Counted from the stretch's first letter, positions 1 to 10,118 are shown. The stretch is DNA of 64,000 bases from Modestobacter marinus (GCF_019799945.1 NZ_JABGCH010000001.1:248001-312000), one strand, 5' to 3'. Notes: generated by a model not told the origin, from the sequence alone. Program-made: numbers and translations.

Positions 1-26
1 CGCCCGCGGCCCCCGGGGTGCCGGCC

Positions 27-2600
27 TCAGAAGACGATGTCGTCCGAGCGGTCGTCCCCGGGGCCGGGCTCGGGCTCGGTCGCGGCGGGGCGGGTCGGCG
101 GGGTGACGCCCCAGGTCGGGGCGGAACGACGGGCCGAGCGGCCGTGCCGGGGCGGCTCCCCGGGACGCCGGCTCCCGGCCGCGGCGGCAGCCGGGTCGCC
201 GGTCTCCGCGCGGACGCCGTCGGCAGGGTCCGCGACCGGGTCCGGCTCCGGGGCCGCGGCGAGCTCGTCGAGCACCACGTCCAGCACCCGCACCGCACCG
301 GCCTTGTCCAGCGGCTCGTTGCCGTTGCCGCACTTGGGCGACTGCACGCACGACGGGCAGCCGGACTCGCACTCGCAGGTGGCCACCGTCGCCCGGGTCG
401 CCTGCAGCCAGTCCTGCAGCACCGCGAACCCGCGCTCGGCGAAGCCCGCGCCACCGGGGTGGCCGTCATAGACCACGATCGTCGCGGCGCCGGTGTCCGG
501 GTGCAGCGCGGTGGAGACACCGCCGAGGTCCCACCGGTCGCAGGTGGCCAGCAGCGGCAGGATCCCGATCGACGCGTGCTCGGCGGCGTGCAGCGACCCG
601 GGGAGCGCGGCGTCGTCCACCTCGGCGCGGGCCACCGCCCGGTCGTCCAGGGTCAGCCACACCGCGCGCGTGCGCAGCTGCCGGGGTGGCAGGTCCAGCG
701 GGAACTCGGCCAGCACCTCGCCGGTCCCCAGCCGCCGTCGCTGGTACGCCACCACCTGGTTGGTCACGTCCACGACGCCGGTGTGCGCGGTGACGGTCCC
801 CAGCGGGCGGATGCGCTCGATGGACACGATCGAGATGTCCACCGTGTCCCGGGCGACCGTCGTCCACTCCGGGCTCTCCGGGTGCACCACCGCGCAGGCC
901 TCCTCGACGTCGAACTCGTCGACGACGTAAGTCTCGCCGCGGTGCACGTACAGCGCGCCGTCGTGCACCGTCGCGTGCGCGGCGTCGCCGTCGACGGTGC
1001 CCAGCAGCCGGCCGGTCGACCCCTCGATGATCGCGACCGGTGCCTCGCCGGTCCCGCGGATGTCCACGTCCGGCCGGCCCCGACCAGCCCAGTACCAGCC
1101 GGTCGGGCGGGCACGGAGCTCGCCGGAGGCCACCAGCTCGGCGATCTGGGCCTCGGCGACCGGGCCGCCGAAGTCGGCCAGCTCCTCGGCGCGCAGGGGC
1201 AGCTCCGCCGCCGCGCAGCACAGCTGGGGACCGAGCACGTAGGGGTTGGTCGGGTCGGTCACCGTGGCCTCGACCGGGCGGCCGAACACCGCGCGCGGGT
1301 GGTGCGCCAGGTAGTGGTCCAGCGGGTCGTCGCGGGCGACGAACACGACGAGGGACTCCCGTTGCGCCCGCCCGGCGCGGCCGGCCTGCTGCCACATCGA
1401 CGCGAGCGTGCCGGGGTAGCCGGCGAGGACGACGGCGTCCAGGCCGGCGATGTCGATGCCGAGCTCGAGGGCGTTCGTGGTCGCGACGCCCAGCAGGTCG
1501 CCGGCGGACAGCGCACGCTCCAGCTCGCGCCGCTCCTCGGGCAGGTAGCCGCCGCGGTAGGAGTCCACCCGGGCGGCCAGGTCGGCGCGTCCGCGCGACC
1601 GCAGGACGGCCCGGGCCTGCTCGGCCACCGACTCGGCGCCGCGCCGGGACCGCACGAACGCCAGCGTCCGGGCGTGCTGCTCGACGAGGTCGGCGAGCAG
1701 CCCGGCGGCGTCGGAGGCGGCGGACCGCCGCAGCGGGGCGCCGTGCTCGCCGGTCCGCTCGGTCAGCGGGGGTTCCCAGAGCGCGAAGGTGGCCCCCGGG
1801 CGCGGGGAGCCGTCCTCCGTGACGGCCTGCACGGGCGCGCCCACCAGCCGGCTCGCGGCACCGGCGGGATCGGCGACGGTGGCCGAGGCCAGCACGAACA
1901 CCGGCTCGGCGCCGTAGCGACGGCACACCCGCCGCAGCCGGCGCAGCACGTGACCCACGTGGGACCCGAAGACGCCCCGGTAGGCGTGGCACTCGTCGAT
2001 GACCACGTAGGCCACCCGGCGCAGCGTGCTCGCCCACCTCTGGTGGGAGGGCAGGATCCCGCGGTGGAGCATGTCCGGGTTGGTCACGATCCAGCGGGAG
2101 TGCCGCCGCACCCACTCCCGCTCCTCGCTGGGGGTGTCGCCGTCGTAGGCGGCCGGCCGCACCGAGGGGTCGGCCAGCGCGGCCACCGCGGCGAGCTGGT
2201 CGCGGGCCAGGGCCTTGGTCGGCGCCAGGTACAGCACGCAGGCGCGGGGGTCCTCGGTGAGCGCGGTCAGCGCGGGCAGCTGGTAGGCCAGCGACTTCCC
2301 CGATGCGGTGCCGGTCGCGACGACGACGTGCGTGCCGCTGCGGGCCAGCTCGGCCGCAGTCACCTGGTGACCGAACGGAGCCAGCACGCCGCGCTCGGCC
2401 AGGCGGGAACGCAGCTCGGCCGGGACCCAGTCGGGCCAGTCGGCCAGCCGGCTCGGTCGTGCCGCCAGGTGGTGGACGTGGGTGACCGGGTCCTCGTCCG
2501 GGTCCGCGTGCGCCAGGAGGGCCTCGAGCAGGTCGGAGCCCGGGAGCGGGGCACCCGCCGGTCCACCGGCCGCCGCTCGGGCGGTGGGCAGGGACGTCAC
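27..2600 (-). CDS. MrfA/Hrq1-like DEAD/DEAH-box helicase with DUF1998 cysteine cluster
   Basis: Superfamily 2 ATP-dependent DNA helicase of the YprA/MrfA type, implicated in DNA-damage repair in Bacillus. Counted from the chosen start, Walker A GTASGKS is near residues 97-103, the DECH box near 202-205, then a SAT motif and the QQAGRAGRAQ motif VI. The last ~130 residues hold the cysteine cluster CECESGCPSC...C expected of the zinc-binding DUF1998 region, followed by a Pro/Arg-rich tail. The open frame runs upstream to 2852, but that extension is low-complexity; the GTG at 2600 (or the adjacent GTG at 2603) starts the conserved part. About 857 aa. Divergent from hppA; the position matches the Rv3649-type helicase near topA. 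The exact start is uncertain. Confidence 0.85.
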   Translation of the reverse strand: MTSLPTARAAAGGPAGAPLPGSDLLEALLAHADPDEDPVTHVHHLAARPSRLADWPDWVPAELRSRLAERGVLAPFGHQVTAAELARSGTHVVVATGTASGKSLAYQLPALTALTEDPRACVLYLAPTKALARDQLAAVAALADPSVRPAAYDGDTPSEEREWVRRHSRWIVTNPDMLHRGILPSHQRWASTLRRVAYVVIDECHAYRGVFGSHVGHVLRRLRRVCRRYGAEPVFVLASATVADPAGAASRLVGAPVQAVTEDGSPRPGATFALWEPPLTERTGEHGAPLRRSAASDAAGLLADLVEQHARTLAFVRSRRGAESVAEQARAVLRSRGRADLAARVDSYRGGYLPEERRELERALSAGDLLGVATTNALELGIDIAGLDAVVLAGYPGTLASMWQQAGRAGRAQRESLVVFVARDDPLDHYLAHHPRAVFGRPVEATVTDPTNPYVLGPQLCCAAAELPLRAEELADFGGPVAEAQIAELVASGELRARPTGWYWAGRGRPDVDIRGTGEAPVAIIEGSTGRLLGTVDGDAAHATVHDGALYVHRGETYVVDEFDVEEACAVVHPESPEWTTVARDTVDISIVSIERIRPLGTVTAHTGVVDVTNQVVAYQRRRLGTGEVLAEFPLDLPPRQLRTRAVWLTLDDRAVARAEVDDAALPGSLHAAEHASIGILPLLATCDRWDLGGVSTALHPDTGAATIVVYDGHPGGAGFAERGFAVLQDWLQATRATVATCECESGCPSCVQSPKCGNGNEPLDKAGAVRVLDVVLDELAAAPEPDPVADPADGVRAETGDPAAAAAGSRRPGEPPRHGRSARRSAPTWGVTPPTRPAATEPEPGPGDDRSDDIVF

Positions 2601-2662
2601 CACCCCACTGTCACACCGCGTCGCAAGCCGGTCACCACCGCTCCTGCGCCGATGACAGGAAG

Positions 2663-2678
2663 TGTGAACGGGATCACA
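2663..2678. promoter_or_regulatory. CRP/GlxR-type cAMP receptor protein box
   Basis: TGTGA-N6-TCACA with both half-sites perfect. This is the consensus for CRP-family regulators, including actinobacterial Crp (Rv3676) and GlxR. It lies between the divergent helicase (start 2600) and hppA (start 2794), about 115 nt before the hppA ATG, so it could act on either promoter. Binding is inferred from sequence only. Confidence 0.6.
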
Positions 2679-2793
2679 GCAGGCACTGGTGCGCGGGCCG
2701 GTCCTACGGCACAGTGCCACCCACGCCGGGTCCACCCGCAGCAGTCGGGGCGGGGGCTCGGCGGGTGCGCGCCCACCTCGCAGCGGAGGACCC

Positions 2794-5148
2794 ATGCCGG
2801 ACACCGATCTCTCCGGAGGGGACCTGGCCCTCGTGGCCGTCGTCCTCCTCATCTCGCTCGCCGCCCTCGCCTTCGCCGCCTGGCTGGTCCGAGCCGTCCT
2901 CGCGGCCGACCAGGGGACGGCGTCGATGCAGGAGATCGCGCGGGCGGTCCAGGAGGGAGCAGGCGCCTATCTCAGACGGCAGTTCCGCACGTTGGCGGTC
3001 TTCGCCGTCATCGTGTTCCTGCTCCTCCTGCTCCTGCCGGTGACCGACGGCGGGTTCGGCACCCGCCTCGGGCGCGCGGTGTTCTTCCTGGTCGGCGCCA
3101 GCTTCTCCGCCTCGGTCGGGTTCATCGGGATGACGCTGGCGACCCGCGGGAACGTCCGGGTCGCCGCCGCGGCGGCCGCCGGCGGGCACCGGCCCGCCTT
3201 CAAGATCGCGTTCCGCACCGGCGGCGTGGTCGGGATGATCACCGTGGGGCTGGGGCTCTTCGGCGCCGCGCTGGCGTTGCTGCTGTTCCGGGACACCGCA
3301 CCCGTCGTCCTGGAGGGCTTCGGCTTCGGCGGCGCCCTGCTGGCCATGTTCATGCGCGTGGGCGGTGGCATCTTCACCAAGGCCGCCGACGTCGGCGCGG
3401 ACCTCGTGGGCAAGGTCGAGGCCGGCATCCCCGAGGACGACCCCCGCAACGCCGCCACGATCGCCGACAACGTCGGCGACAACGTGGGCGACTGCGCCGG
3501 GATGGCCGCCGACCTGTTCGAGTCCTACGCGGTCACGCTGGTCGCTGCTCTCATCCTCGGCCAGGTCTTCTTCGGCGCGGTCGGCATGGTCTTCCCCCTG
3601 GTCGTCGCGGCGATCGGGGTCATCTCCTCGGTCGTCGGCATCCTGGCCAGCAACCCCGGCGGCAACGACCGCTCGTGGATGACCCCGATCAACCGGGGCT
3701 TCTTCACCTCGGCCGTGGTGTCGCTGGTGCTGGTGGCCGCGGCGTCGTTCACCATCCTCCCGGCGGTCTCCGACGGGCTGGACGTGTCGGTCAACCCCCA
3801 GGTGCTCGGCTTCGTCTCGGTGCTCGTCGGCATCCTGCTGGCCGCGGCGATCCAGCAGCTCACCGGCTACTTCACCGAGACGGCGCGGCGGCCGGTCCGC
3901 GACGTCGGCCGCAGCTCGCTGACCGGCCCGGCCACCGTCATCCTGTCCGGCATCTCCCTCGGCCTGGAGTCGGCGGTCTACGCCGCCCTGCTGATCGGCG
4001 CCGCGGTGTACGGCGCCTTCCTGATCGGCGGCGCCGCCGCGCTGTACGCGGTCGCCCTCGCCGGGTGCGGGCTGCTCACCACCGCCGGCGTGATCGTGGC
4101 CATGGACACCTTCGGCCCGGTCAGCGACAACGCGCAGGGCATCGCCGAGATGTCCGGGGACATCGACGCCGAGGGCGCCCAGGTGCTCACCGACCTCGAC
4201 GCGGTCGGCAACACCACCAAGGCGATCACCAAGGGCATCGCGATCGCCACCGCGGTCCTCGCCGCCACGGCGCTGTTCGGCTCCTACAACGCCAGCATCG
4301 GTGACGCCCTGGACGACGCGGGGGCCTCGCTCGGCGACGCCTTCACGCTCGTCTCGCCGAACAACGTCGTCGGCGCCGTCATCGGTGCGGCCGTCGTCTT
4401 CCTGTTCAGCGGGCTGGCGATCAACGCCGTCTCGCGGGCCGCCGGCCGGGTGGTCTTCGAGGTCCGCGAACAGTTCCGGTCCCACCCGGGGATCATGGAC
4501 TTCACGGAGCGCCCCGACTACAGCCGCGTCGTGGACATCTGCACCCGCGACTCGCTGCGCGAGCTGGCCACCCCCGGACTGCTGGCCGTGCTGGCACCGG
4601 TCGCCGTCGGCTTCGGGCTCGGGTTCGGTCCGCTGGCGGCCTACCTGGTCGGCGCGATCGCGACCGGCACGCTCATGGCGGTGTTCCTCGCCAACTCCGG
4701 TGGCGCCTGGGACAACGCCAAGAAGATGGTCGAGGACGGCGCCTACGGCGGGAAGGGCAGCGAGGCGCACGCGGCCACCGTCATCGGTGACACGGTCGGT
4801 GACCCGTTCAAGGACACCGCCGGCCCGGCGATCAACCCCCTGCTCAAAGTCATGAACCTCGTCGCCCTGCTCATCGCGCCGGCGGTGGTCGGCTTGTCCG
4901 TCGGGGACGGCGAGAACACCACGGTGCGCGTGCTCATCGCGCTGGGCGCGACGCTGGTCATCGTCGCCGCGGTCGTGGTCAGCAAGCGCCGGTCGACCGT
5001 CGTCGGCGGGGACGACGACACGACGGCGGGTGCCGTGACCGCCGCTCCGCCCCCGCGCGCGGTCGAGGAGGCGCCCGACGCCGCCACGCTGTGGACGGGG
5101 TCGGCCGGTGTGGACGGCGAGCGGCCGCAGGTCCGCCCGTCCCCCTAG
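2794..5148 (+). CDS. hppA: K+-independent proton-translocating pyrophosphatase
   Basis: Membrane-embedded pyrophosphatase that couples PPi hydrolysis to proton export. The start is ATG 2794 behind a GCGGAGGA ribosome site, giving 784 aa, normal for the family. Many hydrophobic segments flank the substrate motif DVGADLVGKVE and the following DNVGDNVGD loop. The diagnostic GNTTKAITKG stretch has Lys and Thr where K+-dependent enzymes have Ala and Gly, so this is the K+-independent class. The C-terminal ~50 residues are a variable polar tail. A perfect CRP box lies upstream. It stands alone after a divergent promoter region, and a separate small operon starts at 5203. A soluble pyrophosphatase is also encoded in the window (22082-22576). 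Confidence 0.95.
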   Translation: MPDTDLSGGDLALVAVVLLISLAALAFAAWLVRAVLAADQGTASMQEIARAVQEGAGAYLRRQFRTLAVFAVIVFLLLLLLPVTDGGFGTRLGRAVFFLVGASFSASVGFIGMTLATRGNVRVAAAAAAGGHRPAFKIAFRTGGVVGMITVGLGLFGAALALLLFRDTAPVVLEGFGFGGALLAMFMRVGGGIFTKAADVGADLVGKVEAGIPEDDPRNAATIADNVGDNVGDCAGMAADLFESYAVTLVAALILGQVFFGAVGMVFPLVVAAIGVISSVVGILASNPGGNDRSWMTPINRGFFTSAVVSLVLVAAASFTILPAVSDGLDVSVNPQVLGFVSVLVGILLAAAIQQLTGYFTETARRPVRDVGRSSLTGPATVILSGISLGLESAVYAALLIGAAVYGAFLIGGAAALYAVALAGCGLLTTAGVIVAMDTFGPVSDNAQGIAEMSGDIDAEGAQVLTDLDAVGNTTKAITKGIAIATAVLAATALFGSYNASIGDALDDAGASLGDAFTLVSPNNVVGAVIGAAVVFLFSGLAINAVSRAAGRVVFEVREQFRSHPGIMDFTERPDYSRVVDICTRDSLRELATPGLLAVLAPVAVGFGLGFGPLAAYLVGAIATGTLMAVFLANSGGAWDNAKKMVEDGAYGGKGSEAHAATVIGDTVGDPFKDTAGPAINPLLKVMNLVALLIAPAVVGLSVGDGENTTVRVLIALGATLVIVAAVVVSKRRSTVVGGDDDTTAGAVTAAPPPRAVEEAPDAATLWTGSAGVDGERPQVRPSP

Positions 5149-5202
5149 CGTCGCCGCGTCGGTCCCGCCCCGGGGCCGCTGCCGGCGCGACGGAGGCCCC
5201 GC

Positions 5203-5526
5203 GTGTCCTACCTGATCTCGGTCCAGCTCGACGCCCTGCGGGTGCTGCTGGACGACCTGGTCACGCTCGGTGCGGAGCTGCAGGAGGAGGCCGACTCCAC
5301 CGCGGCCGGCCGGGCCTCGCCGGGTGCGGCGCTGCCGGGCCCGGTCGGCGAGGCGGCGGGGATCGTGGTCGCCGGGTGGGCCGACATCCTGACGGCGCTC
5401 GCGGCGCGCTGCCTGGCCGTGGCGGCCACGCTGGACGCCGCGCTGTCGGCCTACCGGGCCGCCGACGAGGGCCTGGGCGACCAGCTCTCCCGGGCCTGGG
5501 TGCCGGGCGTGGCGGTGCCGCGGTGA
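5203..5526 (+). CDS. small helical protein paired with a DUF1023 hydrolase
   Basis: A 107-residue Ala/Leu-rich protein starting at GTG 5203 behind CGGAGG. It looks all-helical and has no signal peptide or membrane segment that I can see. Its stop overlaps the GTG start of the DUF1023 gene (GTGA), so the two are translationally coupled. Small helical partners encoded before DUF1023 proteins resemble WXG100/ESX-like substrates, but the WxG motif itself is not evident. The family assignment is a guess from size and context. Confidence 0.6.
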   Translation: MSYLISVQLDALRVLLDDLVTLGAELQEEADSTAAGRASPGAALPGPVGEAAGIVVAGWADILTALAARCLAVAATLDAALSAYRAADEGLGDQLSRAWVPGVAVPR

Positions 5527-7055
5527 CCGCGCCCGCGCAGCTGGCCGGCTGGGACGTCGACCTGCTGCGCGCCACGGTCGGCGCGCGGGCCGGGACCCCG
5601 GACCGGCTGACCGGCTGGCGGATGCGGGTGGAGGCGGTTGGCCGGCGGCTGGGCGGCGCCGAGTGCTGGTCGGGGCCGGCCGGGGCGGTGGCGGCCGAGG
5701 CGGTCGTCGAGCTGGCCACGGTTGCCGCCCGCGCGTCCGCGGCGCTGAGCGCGTCCTTCGAGAGCCTGCAGCTGCTCACCCACGAGGCTGCTCTCGGGCA
5801 GGAGGAGGCCGCTCGCGCGCTCGCCGTGGCCGCCGCCGCGGGCCTCTCCTGGGGCGAGCACGGGCGCGCCGCCGGCCTCCCGCCGGCACCGGTCAGCAGC
5901 ATGGCGCCCGACCAGCTGGGGGAGGTGCTGGCGCGACGGGTGGCCGCGGAGCGCGCAGCCGCCGCCGCGGACGCCCTCGCCGAGGACGCCGCGGTGGCCG
6001 CCGCGCGGGCGCTGCGGGCAGCGGAGACCGCGGGGGAGCCGCTGGCCGAGGTCCGGGTCCCGGCGGGGACGGCACTGACGTTCGGCGCGCTCGCCGCCCG
6101 GTGGGCGCCGTCGGGCCCGGTGCCGGCCCCCGCGGTCCCTGCCGTCGACGCGCCGGCCGCCGCCTCCTGGTGGGCGGCCCTCCCCGCCGCCGAGCAGCTC
6201 GCCGCGGTGCGCAGCTCCCCGGCGGAGGTCGGAGCGCTGGACGGGCTGCCGGCCTGGGCCCGGGACCAGGCCAACCGGCTGGTCCTCGCCGACGCGCTGC
6301 GGCGGCTGCCGGAGGGCTCCGCGGGCCACGCCACGGCCGTCGCGGTCGCCGGACGGCTGGCGGCCCTGGAGGACGCCGGCCGTCCGGGCCAGCTGCTGCA
6401 GTTCGACCCGGCCGGGGACCGGGTGGCCGTGGCGGTCGGCGACCTGGACACCGCCGACGCGGTCGCCGTCCTGGTGCCCGGCATCCTGACCACCCCCGCG
6501 GACGACCTGGACGCCGTCCTCGTCGACGCGCTGGCCGTGGCCGCCGCGGCCGGCCCCGGGCCGGCCATCGCCGCGGTGGCGTGGCTCGGCTACCGGACCC
6601 CGCGCCTGGGCCCGAGCATGGCCTCGCCCCGGCTCGCCCGGCGCGGGGGCGCGGACCTGGACCGGGCGCTGGACGGGCTGGCGGCCGCCCGGGCCGTGCC
6701 GGGGGTGCCGCCCCGGCCGCGCACCACCGTGGTCGCGCACAGCTACGGCACCGTGGTCACCGGTGAGGCGGTGCGGGCTCCCGGGCGGATCGCCGCCGAC
6801 GCGCTGGTCCTGCTGGGCAGCCCGGGGCTGACCGGGGGAGCGGCGGAGGACCTGGAGGCCGGCGAGGTGCACGGCGCCTGGTCGGTCGCCGATCCGGTGT
6901 CCTGGCTCCAGTGGTTCGGCGACACCCCGATGGACCCGTCGTTCGGCGACGCGCCGCTGCCGACCGAGCTCACCCAGGGCCACGTCGACTACCTGGACCC
7001 GGACCGGCCGACCCTGGCCGCGATCGGTGCGGTCGTGGCGGGGACACGTGGGTAG
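5523..7055 (+). CDS. DUF1023 alpha/beta-hydrolase
   Basis: 510-residue protein with a two-part layout. The N-terminal ~270 residues are Ala-rich and helical. The C-terminal ~200 form an alpha/beta hydrolase of the DUF1023 family, with LVPGI and then the nucleophile elbow AHSYG, followed by LLGSPGL and a late GHVDY that supplies the probable catalytic His. The start is GTG 5523, overlapping the stop of the upstream small gene. The substrate is unknown. DUF1023 proteins of actinobacteria often carry such helical N-termini and are sometimes linked to ESX-like secretion; nothing else here supports secretion. Confidence 0.82.
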   Translation: MTAPAQLAGWDVDLLRATVGARAGTPDRLTGWRMRVEAVGRRLGGAECWSGPAGAVAAEAVVELATVAARASAALSASFESLQLLTHEAALGQEEAARALAVAAAAGLSWGEHGRAAGLPPAPVSSMAPDQLGEVLARRVAAERAAAAADALAEDAAVAAARALRAAETAGEPLAEVRVPAGTALTFGALAARWAPSGPVPAPAVPAVDAPAAASWWAALPAAEQLAAVRSSPAEVGALDGLPAWARDQANRLVLADALRRLPEGSAGHATAVAVAGRLAALEDAGRPGQLLQFDPAGDRVAVAVGDLDTADAVAVLVPGILTTPADDLDAVLVDALAVAAAAGPGPAIAAVAWLGYRTPRLGPSMASPRLARRGGADLDRALDGLAAARAVPGVPPRPRTTVVAHSYGTVVTGEAVRAPGRIAADALVLLGSPGLTGGAAEDLEAGEVHGAWSVADPVSWLQWFGDTPMDPSFGDAPLPTELTQGHVDYLDPDRPTLAAIGAVVAGTRG

Positions 7056-7257
7056 GGGTGAGGTCCGGGGGAGGCCGGGAACAGCAGCGGCCGCGAGCCG
7101 TTGTGCCGACGACGGCGCGCCCGTTCTGACTCGCCGCCCGGCCCCTCGGCCGTGCGGTGGCCTACCGTGGCGTCGCCGAGCGGGAGCACATGACCCTGCC
7201 CCGCGTGCGACCGGGTCCCGTCCCGGCCGCCTGCACCAGTACCCCGACAGGAGCACC

Positions 7258-10104
7258 GTGCCGCCGAAGACCACGAAGTCAGCCACCCGTACCGGTACCA
7301 CCGCGCCCCGCAAGCGGGCTGCCGCGGCCGGCTCCCGGCCGCTGGTGATCGTGGAGTCGCCGACCAAGGCCGGCAAGATCGCCGGCTACCTCGGCAGCGG
7401 CTACGTCGTCGAGGCCAGCGTGGGTCACATCCGGGACCTGCCGCGCAACGCCGCCGACGTGCCGGCCGCGCACAAGGGCGAGTCCTGGGCGCGGCTGGGG
7501 GTGGACGTCGACAACGGCTTCGAGCCGCTGTACGTGGTCAGCCCCGACCGCAGGCAGCAGGTGAGCCGGCTCAAGCAACTGGTCAAGGAGGCCAGCGAGG
7601 TCTACCTCGCGACCGACGAGGACCGCGAGGGCGAGGCCATCGCCTGGCACCTGGTCGACACCCTCAAGCCCACGGTCCCGGTGCGCCGCATGGTGTTCCA
7701 CGAGATCACCCCCGAGGCGATCGCCCGCGCGGTGGCCAACCCCCGCGAGCTGGACACCGCCCTGGTGGACGCCCAGGAGACCCGCCGGATCCTCGACCGG
7801 CTCTACGGCTACGAGGTCTCCCCGGTGCTGTGGAAGAAGGTCCTGCCGAAGCTCTCGGCCGGCCGGGTCCAGTCGGTGGCCACCCGCATCGTCGTCGAGC
7901 GGGAGCGGGAGCGGATGGCGTTCACCTCCGCCGACTACTGGTCCCTGGAGGGCACCTTCGCGGTGCCGCGGCCGGCCGGTGCGGACGAGGGCGAGCCCAC
8001 CACGCTGCGGGCGCGCCTGGTCAGCGTCGACGACAGCCGGGTCGCGACCGGCCGGGACTTCGAGCCGACCACCGGCCGGGTCACCGGGGACGTCGTGCAC
8101 CTCGACGAGGCCGGTGCCCGCGGGCTCGCCGCCCGTCTCGAGGGGCGTCAGGTCGCGGTCACCCGGGTCGACGAGAAGCCCTACCGGCGGCGTCCCTACG
8201 CGCCGTTCACCACCTCCACGCTGCAGATGGAGGCCGGCCGCAAGCTCGGCTGGTCCTCCGCGCAGGTGATGCGCGTCGCGCAGCGGCTGTACGAGAACGG
8301 CCACATCACCTACATGCGAACCGACTCGACGAACCTCTCCGACGAGGCGATCAACGCCGCCCGGCGGCAGGCCCGCGAGCTGTACGGCGACGCCTACGTG
8401 CCCGCCGAGGCGCGGCGCTACAAGAGCAAGGCCAAGGGGGCGCAGGAGGCGCACGAGGCGATCCGCCCGGCCGGTGACTCCTTCCGGACCCCCGGCCAGC
8501 TCGCCGGCCAGCTCGGCCGCGACGAGTTCCGGCTCTACGAGCTGGTCTGGCAGCGCACGGTGGCCTCGCAGATGGCCGACGCGGTCGGCCAGACGGTGAG
8601 CATCCGGCTCGCCGGCCGTTCGACCACCGACGAGGCCGTCGAGTTCACCGCCAGCGGGCGCACCATCACCTTCCCCGGGTTCATGCGGGCCTACGTCGAG
8701 TCCCGCGACGAGGGCGCCACCAGCGCGGACGACGACCACGGCAGCGACGATGCCGAGCGCCGGCTGCCCCGGGTGGAGCGCGGGCAGCAGCTGGACACCG
8801 TGGCCCTGGACCCCCGCGGCCACAGCACCAGCCCGCCGGCCCGCTACACGGAGCCGAGCCTGGTCGCGCGGCTGGAGGAGCTCGGCATCGGCCGGCCCTC
8901 GACCTACGCGTCGATCATGCAGACCATCCAGGACCGCGGGTACGTCTGGAAGAAGGGCTCCGCGCTGGTGCCCTCCTTCATCGCCTTCGCGGTGGTCAAC
9001 CTCCTGGAGCAGCACTTCGCCCAGCTGGTCGACTACGACTTCACCGCGTCCCTGGAGAACGAGCTCGACGAGATCGCCAACGGCGGGCTGGGCCGGGTCG
9101 ACTGGCTGACGGAGTTCTACTTCGGCGGGGAGGGCCGGCACGCCGGCGCCATCGCCCGCTCCGGTGGCCTCAAGCAGGTGATCGGGGAACGGCTGGAGGA
9201 GATCGACGCCCGCGGCATCAACTCCATCCCGCTGCGCGCCACCGGCCCGGACGGTGAGCCGGTGGTCGTGCGGGTCGGCCGGTACGGGCCCTACCTGCAG
9301 GCCGGCGGTGAGGACGGCGCGCGAATCAGCATCCCCGAGGAGATCGCCCCGGACGAGCTGACCAGCGAGCGGGTCGCCGAGCTGCTCGACGCGCCGTCGA
9401 GCGACCGGACCCTGGGCACCGACCCGGAGACCGGGCACCCGGTGGCGGTGAAGGCCGGCCGCTACGGCCCCTACGTCACCACGGTGGTGCCCGAGGACAG
9501 CAAGGAGCAGCCGCGCACCGCGAGCCTGTTCAAGTCGATGTCCCCGGAGACCGTCACGCTGGAGCTGGCGCTGCGGCTGCTCACCCTGCCGCGCACGCTC
9601 GGCACCGCGCCCGATGGCGAGGAGGTGCAGGCGCTCAACGGCCGCTACGGGCCCTACGTCAAGAAGGGCACCGACTCCCGCTCGCTGGAGACCGAGGACG
9701 CGCTGTTCTCCGTCACCCTCGACGAGGCGCTGGCGATATTCGCCCAGCCCAAGCAGCGCGGCCGCGCCGCGGCCAAGGCGCCGCTGAAGGAGCTGGGCGC
9801 CGACCCGGTCAGCCAGGGCCAGGTCACGGTGCGGGAGGGCCGATTCGGCCCCTACGTCACCGACGGCGAGGTCAACGCCAGCCTGCGCAAGGGCGACGAC
9901 GTCGAGACGATCACCCTGGAGCGGGCGGCGGAGCTGCTGGCGGACCGTCGCGAGCGGGCGCCGGTGAAGAGGAAGGCGGTCAAGAAGACGGCCGCGAAGA
10001 AGGCGCCGGCGAAGAAGGCCACCAAGGCGACCGCGAAGAAGACGACGAAGAAGGCGACGCCCGCGGCGACCGACGTCGCCGAGCCGGTACCCGCGGGCAG
10101 CTGA
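7258..10104 (+). CDS. topA: DNA topoisomerase I (type IA)
   Basis: Relaxes negatively supercoiled DNA through a 5'-phosphotyrosine intermediate. GTG 7258 lies behind ACAGGAG, giving 948 aa. A TOPRIM domain opens with VIVESPTKAGKI and contains the acidic TDEDREGEA motif. The active-site Tyr is in HITYMRTDS. The C-terminal third has four GRYGPY/GRFGPY-type repeats of the actinobacterial Topo C-terminal domain, then a Lys/Ala-rich basic tail that typically binds DNA and tunes processivity. Zinc-finger cysteines of the E. coli enzyme are absent, as usual in actinobacteria. A plausible -10 (TACCGT near 7163) lies about 90 nt upstream of the start codon. Confidence 0.97.
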   Translation: MPPKTTKSATRTGTTAPRKRAAAAGSRPLVIVESPTKAGKIAGYLGSGYVVEASVGHIRDLPRNAADVPAAHKGESWARLGVDVDNGFEPLYVVSPDRRQQVSRLKQLVKEASEVYLATDEDREGEAIAWHLVDTLKPTVPVRRMVFHEITPEAIARAVANPRELDTALVDAQETRRILDRLYGYEVSPVLWKKVLPKLSAGRVQSVATRIVVERERERMAFTSADYWSLEGTFAVPRPAGADEGEPTTLRARLVSVDDSRVATGRDFEPTTGRVTGDVVHLDEAGARGLAARLEGRQVAVTRVDEKPYRRRPYAPFTTSTLQMEAGRKLGWSSAQVMRVAQRLYENGHITYMRTDSTNLSDEAINAARRQARELYGDAYVPAEARRYKSKAKGAQEAHEAIRPAGDSFRTPGQLAGQLGRDEFRLYELVWQRTVASQMADAVGQTVSIRLAGRSTTDEAVEFTASGRTITFPGFMRAYVESRDEGATSADDDHGSDDAERRLPRVERGQQLDTVALDPRGHSTSPPARYTEPSLVARLEELGIGRPSTYASIMQTIQDRGYVWKKGSALVPSFIAFAVVNLLEQHFAQLVDYDFTASLENELDEIANGGLGRVDWLTEFYFGGEGRHAGAIARSGGLKQVIGERLEEIDARGINSIPLRATGPDGEPVVVRVGRYGPYLQAGGEDGARISIPEEIAPDELTSERVAELLDAPSSDRTLGTDPETGHPVAVKAGRYGPYVTTVVPEDSKEQPRTASLFKSMSPETVTLELALRLLTLPRTLGTAPDGEEVQALNGRYGPYVKKGTDSRSLETEDALFSVTLDEALAIFAQPKQRGRAAAKAPLKELGADPVSQGQVTVREGRFGPYVTDGEVNASLRKGDDVETITLERAAELLADRRERAPVKRKAVKKTAAKKAPAKKATKATAKKTTKKATPAATDVAEPVPAGS

Positions 10105-10118
10105 GACCGGGCGGCGCG

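Noticed and set aside
18-4304. 1428-residue open frame on the + strand
   Set aside because: Antisense to the helicase and out of frame with hppA; composition is Arg/Gly/Pro-rich without motifs, a typical high-GC shadow.
5091-5522. Extended N-terminus for the DUF1023 gene
   Set aside because: It overlaps hppA and the small gene; GTG 5523 with GTGA coupling explains the start better.
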